DNA of 51,501 bases, taken from Bacteroides graminisolvens DSM 19988 = JCM 15093. Its GTDB lineage: Bacteria > Bacteroidota > Bacteroidia > Bacteroidales > Bacteroidaceae. Positions within the stretch are counted from its first letter, which is position 1. Each line of letters starts with the position of its first letter. The position numbers were made by a program, and so were the translations under genes. Shown one piece after another: positions 8,214 to 17,666 of this stretch. The notes beneath the pieces were generated by a model. That model had not been told where the DNA came from. It made no database searches and was given only the letters and a program-made list of their open reading frames with translations. The DNA is taken from positions 1 to 51,501 of the forward strand of contig NZ_ATZI01000017.1 of NCBI RefSeq assembly GCF_000428125.1, written 5' to 3'.

Positions 8214-11200
8214 TTAGAAGTTAAGACTTAAACCGATAAGTGAAACCAACGGACGTGGATAGATATCTCTGTCAATACCTCCGTTTACTTCCGGATCAAG
8301 GCCTTTGTAATCAGTAATCGTAAAGACATTGGATACTGCTGCATAAGCACGTCCACTAACACCTAATCCAAAGAGTCTCTTGAATGAATATCCCAACGTA
8401 ATATTATCACATTTCAGGAAAGAAGCATTCTGTACATAATAATCGGACATATAGTAGTTACCTGTTCCCTGGAAGTTATTGGCAAGTACCATGGTAGGAC
8501 GGTTAACCAAAAAATTCGAAGGAGCATAGAGTGTACCCATATCACTGTTGTTTGATTCTACATCATTATATACATAATTATTAAAGCTGGCACGCAGTGA
8601 AAAGCTTAAATCCCAAGCTTTATAAATTAATTTAGAGGTGAATCCCATCAACACATCTGCTGTTGGCTTTTTATAGAAGTATTTATCACTTTCATTGACT
8701 ACGCCATCACCATTGCGGTCTACAAACAAGTTTTCAATCGGTTTACCGTTTTTATCATATACTTGTTGGTATACATAGAAAGAAGAAGCCGGTTGTCCAA
8801 CAGCATGCGCCTGAACCGTATTTCCTGTTCCGGCAGAAATACCACCTGTAGTAACATAGTATCCTTCGCCTTCACCACTGGTTAATTTAGTAATTTCATT
8901 CTTATTATATGTCAGATTAAAACCAACATCCCAAGTCAAATCCTTTTCAACAATCGGTTTTGCGTTGATTGTAAATTCAAAGCCTCTGTTTTCCAAAGAA
9001 CCTACATTCGCATTTACCTGATTCTTAAAGTTTGTACCGGCAGCAACATATACATAATTCAACAAGTCATCAGTCTTGCGGAAATAATAATCAGCCGAAG
9101 CAGTGATGCGACCATTAAGGAAACCAAAATCCAATCCGGCATTGTAAGTTGTTGTTTTTTCCCACTTCAGGTTTTTATTATAAGCATTGGGCCTATAAGT
9201 CTCACCATCTCCGTAACCGATAGGATAATAAGCACCATCTTTGTTGGCATTGTAAGAAGCAAAATAAGCATAATCACTACCAATGTTTTGCTGTCCTGTC
9301 ATACCATATCCTAATCTGAGTTTCAAATCAGAGAAAAGATCTACATCTTTCATAAAAGCCTCTTCTTTTATTTTCCATCCCAATGCGAATGAAGGGAATG
9401 TTCCCCAACGATTGTCTTTGTGGAAACGAGAAGAACCGTCATGACGTACAGTAGCAGTAAACAAATACCTATCCAATAAAGAATAATTCAAACGACCAAA
9501 GAAAGAAACCAGAAAGTTCTCTGAAGCCCATTCTTTTGTTGTCAGGTTATATGCTTCACCCGGTTTTTCAGTATGAGTAGACTGATAATAACCATTGTAC
9601 CGTGAAGATCCTTCGCGGTGAAAATGTTGCCACTCGTAACCACCCATTACATCAAAGTTGTGAATGTTCAACTCCTTAGTATATTGTAAATAAGAGTTGA
9701 AAGAAAGATTATATTTATCAATCTTTTCCCATCCATAACTACCGTAATAGTTATTAGAAGCTGAATAAGGACTTACATCCGTGTTCTGCTTACCGGTTGA
9801 AACATCCATACCTCCATTCATGTGAAGACGAAGATCGGGTAAGAAATGAAATTTATAATCAACTTCCAGATTACCTACTAAAGATTTCGATGTGGCTCTA
9901 TCGTTTTTCATTTCGAGTGTAGAAACCGGATTGGCAGGTGCCAATGAGTTGAATGTGCGCGTCCAGTTCGGATCATTCAAAGAAGTACCATTTGTTGTCC
10001 ACTGGAAATACCCACCAAAATAGTTTTTGTAAACATCATCAGAAGAATAAACAGACTGTGTTGGATCAAAACGAGCGGCTGCTCCCACTACTCCACTATC
10101 GGCATAGCGGCTTTTAGCCAACATCGCCTTCAAGTTTCCGTTCAATTTCAAATAACCATCAAGGAACGAAGGAGCTACATTAACAGATGCCGTATAACGT
10201 TCAAATTTAGAAGTTTCAATAATACCATTCTGATTGGTATACCCCAAAGAAACACGATAAGGCATATTCTTCAAGCCTCCCGATATGGTAAGATTATGGT
10301 CTGTACTCAATGCATTTCTATAAATCTCATCTTGCCAGTCAGTATTACTGTTTCCCAAAGCTCTGTAGGCATCACTATCTTCTCCATAGAGTGCTACTAT
10401 CCACTTACGATAATCACTTGCGTTCAGTACATCAAGCGTCTCTTTGACATTACTCATTGAAACATTACCGTCGTATGCCACACTAGGTGCTGCCCCGGCA
10501 GAACCTTTTTTAGTAGTGATGATAATCACACCGTTTGATGCACGTGAACCGTAGATAGCAGTTGCAGAGGCATCCTTTAATACCGTAAAAGTTTCAATGT
10601 CGTTGGGGTTTACCATTGACAAAGGGTTGGCCAAACCTTTAACGCCATCGTTATCCATTGCCAAACCATCAATGATAATCAACGGATCATTACTAGCCGA
10701 AAGAGAAGAACCACCACGAATACGTATGGTCGCTCCACCACCCGGCGTACCACCATTGGAAACAACATTTACACCGGCTATTTTACCGGCCATCAAATCT
10801 TGCGCATTGGTTGTAAGTCCACGATTCAATTTATCAGGTTTTATAGCCGTAACCGAACCTGTTGCATCGTTTTTCTTCACTGTACCGTAGCCGATAACTA
10901 CAGCCTCCTCAAGCATCACCGCATCATCCTGAAGCGTAACTACCATGTTACGGGCTGCTGGAATCTCGGCCGACTTGTATCCTACAAATGAGAATACTAA
11001 AATAGAATTCTGAGGAGCATTCAGAACAAAGTTACCATCAAAATCTGTAATTGTTCCGTTCGAAGTGCCTTTAACCAATATGTTAGCACCAATAATTGGC
11101 TCGCCTGTTACATCTTTCACATGTCCCTTAATAGAGATCTGTTGAGCAAAAGCGCCAATTGACAAGAACATCCCTAATAGCAGGGGAAGAATCGTTCGAA

Positions 11201-11225
11201 GGATTCTAAGATTAACTTGCTTCAT
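8214..11225 (-). CDS. susC: SusC/RagA TonB-dependent outer membrane transporter
   Basis: The 1003-residue protein has a signal peptide ending near residue 28 (GAFAQ). A carboxypeptidase-regulatory-like domain follows (ISIKGHVKDVTGEPIIGANI to FVGYKS). The plug domain carries the SusC signatures VIGYGTVKKNDATGSV and ATAIYGSRASNGVIIITTKKG. The rest is a 22-strand-type barrel ending in a terminal phenylalanine (LIGLSLNF). No STN domain for an anti-sigma factor is present, so regulation should come from the divergent LacI-type protein. With SusD it imports maltooligosaccharides into the periplasm using TonB energy. It is the first gene of the operon. Confidence 0.95.
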   Translation of the reverse strand: MKQVNLRILRTILPLLLGMFLSIGAFAQQISIKGHVKDVTGEPIIGANILVKGTSNGTITDFDGNFVLNAPQNSILVFSFVGYKSAEIPAARNMVVTLQDDAVMLEEAVVIGYGTVKKNDATGSVTAIKPDKLNRGLTTNAQDLMAGKIAGVNVVSNGGTPGGGATIRIRGGSSLSASNDPLIIIDGLAMDNDGVKGLANPLSMVNPNDIETFTVLKDASATAIYGSRASNGVIIITTKKGSAGAAPSVAYDGNVSMSNVKETLDVLNASDYRKWIVALYGEDSDAYRALGNSNTDWQDEIYRNALSTDHNLTISGGLKNMPYRVSLGYTNQNGIIETSKFERYTASVNVAPSFLDGYLKLNGNLKAMLAKSRYADSGVVGAAARFDPTQSVYSSDDVYKNYFGGYFQWTTNGTSLNDPNWTRTFNSLAPANPVSTLEMKNDRATSKSLVGNLEVDYKFHFLPDLRLHMNGGMDVSTGKQNTDVSPYSASNNYYGSYGWEKIDKYNLSFNSYLQYTKELNIHNFDVMGGYEWQHFHREGSSRYNGYYQSTHTEKPGEAYNLTTKEWASENFLVSFFGRLNYSLLDRYLFTATVRHDGSSRFHKDNRWGTFPSFALGWKIKEEAFMKDVDLFSDLKLRLGYGMTGQQNIGSDYAYFASYNANKDGAYYPIGYGDGETYRPNAYNKNLKWEKTTTYNAGLDFGFLNGRITASADYYFRKTDDLLNYVYVAAGTNFKNQVNANVGSLENRGFEFTINAKPIVEKDLTWDVGFNLTYNKNEITKLTSGEGEGYYVTTGGISAGTGNTVQAHAVGQPASSFYVYQQVYDKNGKPIENLFVDRNGDGVVNESDKYFYKKPTADVLMGFTSKLIYKAWDLSFSLRASFNNYVYNDVESNNSDMGTLYAPSNFLVNRPTMVLANNFQGTGNYYMSDYYVQNASFLKCDNITLGYSFKRLFGLGVSGRAYAAVSNVFTITDYKGLDPEVNGGIDRDIYPRPLVSLIGLSLNF

Positions 11226-11313
11226 GCATTCTTAAAATTAAAGTTAACAATATATTGAATATACATTTCACATCACTAACAGAACCTCTCATTCTGTTCG
11301 TTTGTCACTGCAA

Positions 11314-11347
11314 CAAAAATAGGACTTCTTAACATGAGCGATACAAC
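11314..11347 (-). promoter_or_regulatory. Probable promoter of the susC operon
   Basis: On the minus strand TATTTTTG (11321-11314) fits the Bacteroidetes -7 pattern TAnnTTTG exactly. GTTG at 11347-11344, 22 nt upstream, is a fair -33 element. The leader to the susC start would be about 80 nt. Confidence 0.55.
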
Positions 11348-11375
11348 TTATTTAGTCAAATCTGCATTTAGCACA

Positions 11376-11391
11376 GTGCAATCGTTTGCAC
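11376..11391. promoter_or_regulatory. Candidate LacI-family operator
   Basis: GTGCAATCGTTTGCAC has two 6-bp inverted arms (GTGCAA/TTGCAC) around TCGT with a central CG. This is the usual shape of LacI/PurR/CcpA-class operators. It lies midway in the divergent susC-lacI gap, about 75 bp from the predicted susC start point and upstream of the lacI promoter, so one bound dimer could affect both directions. Binding is inferred. Confidence 0.6.
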
Positions 11392-11444
11392 TCCGATGCG
11401 GAATCAAACACACCTCATAATCAAACAATTGCGGTTCGTTCCAT

Positions 11445-11452
11445 TATTTTTG
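11445..11452 (+). promoter_or_regulatory. -7 element of the lacI-type gene
   Basis: TATTTTTG matches TAnnTTTG, followed by GCATACAG. No good TTTG is found 19-21 nt upstream, so the promoter may be weak or activator-dependent. The leader to ATG 11535 would be about 75 nt. Confidence 0.5.
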
Positions 11453-11534
11453 CATACAGTTAAAACAAAGTCCACATGCAATGGTTTTGTTATTTCCTTT
11501 GTATTATTTACCTTTGATTGAAACATTGAGAACC

Positions 11535-12548
11535 ATGAACAAACCGCAGATCACAATAAAAGATATCGCCAAGGCGTTGAACGTCTCTCCTTCAACTGTG
11601 TCCAGGGCATTAAAAGACAACCCCGACATTAGTCAGGATACTCGAGATGCCATCAACAAATACGCGCGCGAACATAATTATAAGCCCAATGCTTTGGCCC
11701 TGAATCTTCGTACCAGTCGTTCAAACACCATTGGTGTTATTATCCCGCAATTGGTACATCATTTTTTCTCTTGCGTATTAAGCGGCATAGAAATGCAGGC
11801 GGCTAAAGCCGGCTATAACATTTTAGTGGCACAGAGCAATGAAGAGTACGAACAGGAAGTTAAAATAGTACACTCCTTTCTTGCTGCAAGAGTATGCGGC
11901 GTTATTACTTCATTGGCTAAAGACACCTCTCAATACGATCACTACCAAGAACTCCTGAACAACAACATACCTATTGTTTTTTATGACCGCATTTGTACCG
12001 GTATCAATACCGAACGAGTGGTTGTTGACGATTATGCCGGTTCTTTTGCTGCCGTTGAATACATGATTCAGACCGGCTGCAAACGTATTTTATTTTATAG
12101 CGGGCCACCTCATTTGGAAATATCCAAAAATAGAAGAAACGGTTATTTGGATGCCATGAGAAAATACAAAGTTCCGGTAGACGATAACATGATTAAATTA
12201 TGCGATACCCGCGAACAAGCCATAGCCATCACGCCCGACCTGCTGGAAAAAAAGAATCGTCCCGACGGTTTTTTTGCTATTAACGACGAAACAGCTTCAG
12301 GCATTTTGTATGCTTGTAAACTAGTAGGGCTTAAAGTACCCGATGAAGTCTCGATCTGTGGTTTTACCGATGGAGCCATTGCACAAAGTACAGATCCGAA
12401 ACTAACTACCGTAGAGCAACACGGACAAGAAGTTGGAGAAAGTGCTTTTGAGATTTTAATAGGCCGCTTAGAGGGAACAAGCGGAGAACAAAAAAACAAC
12501 AACCGGATTGTTAAAACCAATCTGGTAGTTCGAGGAACCACAAAATAA
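11535..12548 (+). CDS. LacI-family transcriptional regulator
   Basis: From ATG 11535 the protein has 337 residues. It opens with the LacI helix-turn-helix: ITIKDIAKALNVSPSTVSRAL, then the hinge helix segment YKPNALALNLRTSRSNTIG. A periplasmic-binding-like effector domain follows (VIIPQLVHHFFSCVLSGIE, IPIVFYDR, DGFFAINDETASGILYA, VSICGFTDG). I chose this start because the longer frame from 11481 adds a hydrophobic, non-homologous 18-residue extension. It is divergent from susC and upstream of the MFS and GH65 genes, so it very likely senses an alpha-glucan-derived sugar. The B. thetaiotaomicron Sus locus uses SusR instead, which makes this a regulatory variant. Confidence 0.9.
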   Translation: MNKPQITIKDIAKALNVSPSTVSRALKDNPDISQDTRDAINKYAREHNYKPNALALNLRTSRSNTIGVIIPQLVHHFFSCVLSGIEMQAAKAGYNILVAQSNEEYEQEVKIVHSFLAARVCGVITSLAKDTSQYDHYQELLNNNIPIVFYDRICTGINTERVVVDDYAGSFAAVEYMIQTGCKRILFYSGPPHLEISKNRRNGYLDAMRKYKVPVDDNMIKLCDTREQAIAITPDLLEKKNRPDGFFAINDETASGILYACKLVGLKVPDEVSICGFTDGAIAQSTDPKLTTVEQHGQEVGESAFEILIGRLEGTSGEQKNNNRIVKTNLVVRGTTK

Positions 12549-12569
12549 TAATTACTAAGAAATAATACC

Positions 12570-13889
12570 ATGAAAGTAAAACCAGATTTAAGTTTTTGGA
12601 AACTGTGGAACATCAGTTTTGGATTTTTCGGCGTACAAATAGCCTATGCACTTCAAAGTGCAAACATCAGTCGAATCTTTGCCACCTTGGGTGCCGATCC
12701 GCACAACCTCAGTTATTTTTGGATACTGCCACCATTGGCCGGAATTATTGTGCAACCCATTATCGGATCGGCAAGTGATAAAACATGGACCCGATTCGGC
12801 CGACGCATTCCCTATTTATTTATAGGATCTCTCGTTGCGGTACTAGTTATGTGTTTGCTCCCCAATGCCGGAAGTTTCGGAATGGCTGTAAGCACAGCTA
12901 TGATATTCGGACTCATTTCTCTCATGTTTCTGGATACTTCAATCAACATGGCGATGCAACCTTTTAAAATGTTGGTAGGTGACATGGTTAACGAAAAGCA
13001 AAAAGGCTTGGCCTACTCCATTCAAAGTTTCTTATGCAATGCCGGCAGTCTGATGGGTTACCTTTTCCCTTTTTTATTTACGTGGATAGGCATTAACAAT
13101 GTAGCAGCCAAAGGAACGGTTCCCGATTCTGTTATTTACTCATTTTACATCGGATCGGCTATCCTGATGCTTTGCGTAATATACACATCTGTCAAAGTGA
13201 AAGAAATGCCTCCTAAAGAATTTGAAGAATTTCATGGTATAACGGCTGATGAGAAACAAGAAAAAACAGATTTTATATCCTTATTAAAACATGCACCCAA
13301 AGTATTCTGGACAGTCGGACTGGTCCAATTCTTTAGCTGGGCCGCCTTTATGTACATGTGGACATATACCAATGGAGCTATAGCTGATACCGTTTGGAAT
13401 ACCACTAACGTACAAAACGCCGGCTACCAGGAAGCCGGGAACTGGGTAGGCATACTATTTGCCGTACAAGCCATCGGCTCGGTTGTATGGGCAGTGATAC
13501 TTCCATTATTCAAATCTCGCAAATTAGCTTACTCGTTAAGTTTACTGTTAGGTGGCTGTGGTTTTGTATCCACCCTGTTTTTTACCGATCAATATCTATT
13601 ATTCATATCTTATTTACTGATAGGTTGCGCTTGGGCAGCGATGTTGGCAATGCCATTCACCATATTGACCAACTCCATTTCCGGTAAAAACATGGGAGCT
13701 TATCTGGGATTATTCAACGGAACCATTTGCATTCCGCAAATTGTGGCAGCCGTAGTTGGTGGCGGCATTTTACACTTAGTGGGAGGCAAACAAATAAATA
13801 TGTTAGTTCTTGCCGGTGCATTATTAATGATAGGTGCCTGCTGTGTATATTTCGTTAAAGAAACAGTGGTACACACAAACGATAAATAA
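12570..13889 (+). CDS. MFS sugar transporter (maltose/glucoside type, SLC45-like)
   Basis: The 439-residue protein has about 12 membrane segments. The MFS motif between helices 2 and 3 is visible as GSASDKTWTRFGRRIPY. The start (FWKLWNISFGFFGVQIAYALQSANISRIF) is typical of the GPH/SLC45-like maltose or sucrose proton symporters of Bacteroidetes. It begins 21 bp after the lacI-type stop and so is cotranscribed. Its job is probably to bring maltose or short maltooligosaccharides from periplasm to cytoplasm for the GH65 enzyme encoded next. The substrate is inferred from context. Confidence 0.87.
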   Translation: MKVKPDLSFWKLWNISFGFFGVQIAYALQSANISRIFATLGADPHNLSYFWILPPLAGIIVQPIIGSASDKTWTRFGRRIPYLFIGSLVAVLVMCLLPNAGSFGMAVSTAMIFGLISLMFLDTSINMAMQPFKMLVGDMVNEKQKGLAYSIQSFLCNAGSLMGYLFPFLFTWIGINNVAAKGTVPDSVIYSFYIGSAILMLCVIYTSVKVKEMPPKEFEEFHGITADEKQEKTDFISLLKHAPKVFWTVGLVQFFSWAAFMYMWTYTNGAIADTVWNTTNVQNAGYQEAGNWVGILFAVQAIGSVVWAVILPLFKSRKLAYSLSLLLGGCGFVSTLFFTDQYLLFISYLLIGCAWAAMLAMPFTILTNSISGKNMGAYLGLFNGTICIPQIVAAVVGGGILHLVGGKQINMLVLAGALLMIGACCVYFVKETVVHTNDK

Positions 13890-13904
13890 AAAACAAGGGA
13901 AATA

Positions 13905-13935
13905 CTTGCATTGTCATTTTTATAAAGTATTTTTG
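13905..13935 (+). promoter_or_regulatory. Promoter of the GH65 gene
   Basis: CTTG at 13905-13908 and TATTTTTG at 13928-13935 are separated by 19 nt and fit the Bacteroidetes sigma pattern. It gives the GH65 gene its own promoter besides read-through from the lacI-MFS genes. No copy of the 11376 palindrome is seen here. Confidence 0.6.
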
Positions 13936-13987
13936 TAGAAGATACAAACCTTGTAGCAGTTATTTATTATTAAAACGGCACTATATC

Positions 13988-16309
13988 ATGAAGAAATTCC
14001 TCAAAACAGATGAATGGAATGTTATTGAAGAGAGTTTTCACGCTGACAACCTGCGCGCTTTCGAAAGTATTTTCAGTTTGGGAAACGGCAGGTTGGGACA
14101 GCGTGGCAATTTTGAGGAAACATATAGCAGTGACACGTTACAAGGTTCTTATCTGGCAGGTATTTCATTTCTGGACAAGACTCGTGTGGGATGGTGGAAA
14201 AACGGATATCCCAACTATTTCACCCGTATACCGAATGCGCCCAATTGGAGTGGAATTATTGTGAGATTAATTGACGAAGAACTCGACCTGGCACTCTGGG
14301 ATGTAGATTCCTTTGAGAGACGACTCGATATGAAAGAGGGAATCTCTTATCGCGATTTCCAGGTGACTTCACCCAAAGGTCATAAACTGAAAGTACATGT
14401 TGAGCACATAACCAGCATGGCAAATCAAAACCTATGTATTATAAAATACAGCGTAACATCAGTCAATTACGAAGGGAAAATATCACTGGTTCCCTACATA
14501 AATGGTGACGTAAAGCATGAGACATCTAATTTCAATGAAAAGATGTGGAATATTTTACGAGCTGAAACAACCTCTGAATATGCTTATTTATGGACGCAGA
14601 CACGACATGAAGACTCGCAAGTGTGTAGTTGCATGACATACCAGCTCTTTAAAAACAGCAAAGAAATCACCGGGAATCCCATTAAGATAGAGAAAGAAAA
14701 AATGACCGGGTTCAGTATTGGAGCCGATGTAAAACCCGGTGAGCGGGTCACTTTGATAAAATATACCGCTGTTCTAAGTTCGCTTTACTACGATCGTCAG
14801 CTATTGGTTGATGAAGCTGTATCTGAAAGTAAAAAAGCAAAAGCAATAGGATGGGATGCACTGGTAAACGAACATAAAAAGGTGTGGGAAGACATCTGGA
14901 ACGAAACAGATGTAATCATAGACGGAGATCCCGAAGCGCAACAAGGAATTCGGTTTAACATTTTTCAATTGAACCAAACCTATCGGGGAGACGACCCACG
15001 ACTAAACATCGGATCCAAAGGATTTACAGGCGAAAAATACGGAGGAAATACCTATTGGAACACAGAGTTATGCTGCGTACCCTTCTTCTTATTGTCTAAT
15101 CCTAAAGACGTAGCGCGTAATTTATTACTTTATCGATACAATCACTTACCTAAAGCCATTGAGAACGCTAAAAAACTTGGATTTAGTGGAGGCGCAGCTC
15201 TTTACCCCATGGTTACCATCAATGGAGACGAATGCCATAACGAATGGGAAATCACCTTCGAAGAAATACACCGCAACAGCATTATAGCTTACGCCATCAT
15301 GTTGTATACCACCATGACCGGCAACAAAGAGTATGTCGCTCATTACGGATTGGAGGTACTCATCGCAATCAGTCGCTTTTGGAGCCAACGAGTTTCTTTC
15401 TCGCAGCCCAAACAAAAATATGTAATATTAGGAGTTACCGGTCCTAACGAATATGAAAACAACGTTGACAATAACTGGTACACGAACTACTCTTGCATAC
15501 AATGTTTAAATGTGACCCTCGAGTATTTGGAGATGATAGCGTTAGAATACCCTGATGAGTATGCTCGTATCCGTAGAAAGACTTCTTTTGATAAAGAAGA
15601 GACATACCGGTGGAAAGAAATCATAGACAATATGTACATGCCTGAAGATAAAGAACTGGGCATATTTGTACAACATGACGGTTACCTAGACAAAGAATTA
15701 AAAACGGTACAAGATATTCCGACCAATGAGCGCCCTATCAACCAACATTGGTCATGGGATCGTATATTACGTTCTTGTTACATCAAACAAAGCGATGTAT
15801 TGCTAGGTTTGTATTTATATTACACCAACTTCGACAAAGAATTCATCCGTCGCAATTTTGACTTTTACGAACCTCGCACAGTACATGAATCATCTCTTTC
15901 ACCCTATCTGCATTCCATTTTAGCTTCACGAGTAGGTTACGTAGACAAAGCCTACAATCTGTTTCTGCATGCTATTCGTCTTGACTTGGATGATTACAAC
16001 AATGAATTAGAGCAAGGTTTGCACATAACCAGTATGGCAGGCGGGTGGCTCGCTATAGTACGAGGATTTGCCGGCATGCAAGTACTCGAGGGGCTGATGA
16101 GTTTCAGTCCTACAATTCCTCAAAAATGGAACAGCTATACTTTTAAGATTAATTTTCGGGAACGAACACTTCAGCTATGCATCAACAAAAGAAATATTGA
16201 AGTCAGACTGATTAAGGGTCAAAGCCTGAAAATCAAAGTGTATGAAAAAGAATATATTTTAGAAGAAAACAACCCAGCAATCATATCTACAATTATAAAA
16301 AATCAATAA
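13988..16309 (+). CDS. Glycoside hydrolase family 65 phosphorylase, probably maltose phosphorylase
   Basis: The 773-residue cytoplasmic protein matches the usual GH65 length. The N-terminal beta-sandwich begins FSLGNGRLGQRGNFEE, and the (alpha/alpha)6 barrel holds GNTYWNTELCCVPFF, the general acid E488 in TGPNEYENNVDNNWYTN, and the phosphate-binding HESSLSPYLHSI segment. The enzyme would split maltose with phosphate into glucose and beta-glucose 1-phosphate. Kojibiose or trehalose phosphorylase are alternatives in the same family, but the alpha-glucan context favours maltose. The beta-phosphoglucomutase needed for the second product is usually encoded next door; it is not within this window. 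Confidence 0.88.
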   Translation: MKKFLKTDEWNVIEESFHADNLRAFESIFSLGNGRLGQRGNFEETYSSDTLQGSYLAGISFLDKTRVGWWKNGYPNYFTRIPNAPNWSGIIVRLIDEELDLALWDVDSFERRLDMKEGISYRDFQVTSPKGHKLKVHVEHITSMANQNLCIIKYSVTSVNYEGKISLVPYINGDVKHETSNFNEKMWNILRAETTSEYAYLWTQTRHEDSQVCSCMTYQLFKNSKEITGNPIKIEKEKMTGFSIGADVKPGERVTLIKYTAVLSSLYYDRQLLVDEAVSESKKAKAIGWDALVNEHKKVWEDIWNETDVIIDGDPEAQQGIRFNIFQLNQTYRGDDPRLNIGSKGFTGEKYGGNTYWNTELCCVPFFLLSNPKDVARNLLLYRYNHLPKAIENAKKLGFSGGAALYPMVTINGDECHNEWEITFEEIHRNSIIAYAIMLYTTMTGNKEYVAHYGLEVLIAISRFWSQRVSFSQPKQKYVILGVTGPNEYENNVDNNWYTNYSCIQCLNVTLEYLEMIALEYPDEYARIRRKTSFDKEETYRWKEIIDNMYMPEDKELGIFVQHDGYLDKELKTVQDIPTNERPINQHWSWDRILRSCYIKQSDVLLGLYLYYTNFDKEFIRRNFDFYEPRTVHESSLSPYLHSILASRVGYVDKAYNLFLHAIRLDLDDYNNELEQGLHITSMAGGWLAIVRGFAGMQVLEGLMSFSPTIPQKWNSYTFKINFRERTLQLCINKRNIEVRLIKGQSLKIKVYEKEYILEENNPAIISTIIKNQ

Positions 16310-16378
16310 AAGATAAAAGCAATACTGGGCGACAGCATATAATCCTAGTATTTAGATTATCGTTAACAATAAAGGCAG

Positions 16379-16424
16379 AGAAGCTCCTGTTGATTCTATT
16401 AGTAATCAATCGGAGCTTCTTTTA
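16379..16424 (+). terminator. Terminator after the GH65 gene
   Basis: AGAAGCTCC pairs with GGAGCTTCT, and the stem extends over a two-base mismatch by TTGATT/AATCAA. TTTTATTT follows. It separates the GH65 gene from the convergent oad operon. Confidence 0.8.
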
Positions 16425-16430
16425 TTTCAG

Positions 16431-17666
16431 CTACCCAAGGAATGAAATCAGCACGCCGGCAGCAACAGCCGAACCGATAACGCCGGATATATTGCTGGAC
16501 ATGCAATACTGTAGCACATGATTTTTAGAATCATACTTCAACGCAATTTCGTTGGCCACCCTACTAGCCATAGGTACAGCACTCAACCCCGTTGCACCAA
16601 TTAGCGGATTGATTTTTTTCTTACTAAACAAATTGACTACCTTTACAAATAAAATACCGCCTGAGATAGATAATGCAAACGCCAAGAAGCCACCAACAAC
16701 GATACCGATAGTCGTCCAGTTAAGAAAAGCCTCCGTAGTCATAGTCGCTCCCACCGATAGACCAAGAAAAATGGTTGCAGCATTCATGATACTGTTTGAT
16801 GCAGCATCAAACAGGCGGAACGTATTAGTACCAATTTCCTTTACCAGATTTCCAAACATCAACATCCCTACCAAGGGAACTGCACTAGGTACAAATAATG
16901 CTACCACCGTAGTAACTACAATTGGAAATAATATCTTCAACACACGCAAATTCTTGATTTGCGTTTTTGACGGATACAGCTTCTCCTGTTCCTTCATATT
17001 GATACTTAATTCTTTTTTTGTGCAAAGCAGTTTTACCACCAGCGGAATAATAACAGGAACCAGCGCCATGTAAGAATAAGCCGCGATAGCAATAGGACCC
17101 AGCAAATGAGGCGCCAACTTAATGGTTGTAAAAATAGCCGTAGGACCATCAGCGCCACCTATAATTCCCAATGAAGCAGCTTCTTGCGGAGTAAATCCCA
17201 TTAAAATGGCAACCAGCAGAACCGTAAATATTCCTAATTGAGCAGCAGCACCAAATATAGAAAGACGTAGGTTTCTCAACATCGGTCCAAAATCAGTTAA
17301 TGCCCCTACTCCCATAAAAATAATTGGGGGTAAGAAACCTGTTTTGATTAACATGTAATACACAAAATTCATTAGCCCCAATTCATGTGCAATATCATGC
17401 AAAGGCATTTCCCAGATATTCTTCATAGCCCCGTGCACATTCACCATTCCGTACTCATCCGCTTGTATGACTCCCATATCGCCCCCGGGAAAGTTGGCCA
17501 GCAACACACCAAAAGCAATAGGCACAAGCAGCAAAGGTTCATATTGCTTTTTAATGCCCAAATAAAGTAATACAAAAGCGATGGCATACATTATCAAAAA
17601 CTGCGGTTCAGCAATGATATTGCTGAAAGCAGTCATTTCATATAAATTCTCAAATATATCGTTCAT
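16431..17666 (-). CDS. oadB: Oxaloacetate decarboxylase beta subunit, sodium pump
   Basis: The 411-residue membrane protein belongs to the OadB/MmdB/GcdB family of sodium-translocating decarboxylases. The signature GGADGPTAIFTT contains D173, matching the aspartate needed for sodium transport and decarboxylation of carboxybiotin. A second long loop with polar residues and a conserved C-terminal half (GLSAVPMASRVANEIALKYD, SNISGVIGSAVAAG) are present. The start codon overlaps the oadA stop by one base (TAATG), so translation is coupled. The family also includes methylmalonyl-CoA and glutaconyl-CoA decarboxylases, so the substrate is taken from the attached alpha subunit. Confidence 0.93.
   Translation of the reverse strand: MNDIFENLYEMTAFSNIIAEPQFLIMYAIAFVLLYLGIKKQYEPLLLVPIAFGVLLANFPGGDMGVIQADEYGMVNVHGAMKNIWEMPLHDIAHELGLMNFVYYMLIKTGFLPPIIFMGVGALTDFGPMLRNLRLSIFGAAAQLGIFTVLLVAILMGFTPQEAASLGIIGGADGPTAIFTTIKLAPHLLGPIAIAAYSYMALVPVIIPLVVKLLCTKKELSINMKEQEKLYPSKTQIKNLRVLKILFPIVVTTVVALFVPSAVPLVGMLMFGNLVKEIGTNTFRLFDAASNSIMNAATIFLGLSVGATMTTEAFLNWTTIGIVVGGFLAFALSISGGILFVKVVNLFSKKKINPLIGATGLSAVPMASRVANEIALKYDSKNHVLQYCMSSNISGVIGSAVAAGVLISFLG

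Noticed and set aside
11481..11534. Upstream start for the LacI-type regulator
   Set aside because: It adds a hydrophobic stretch before the HTH that family members lack; ATG 11535 gives the standard N-terminus.
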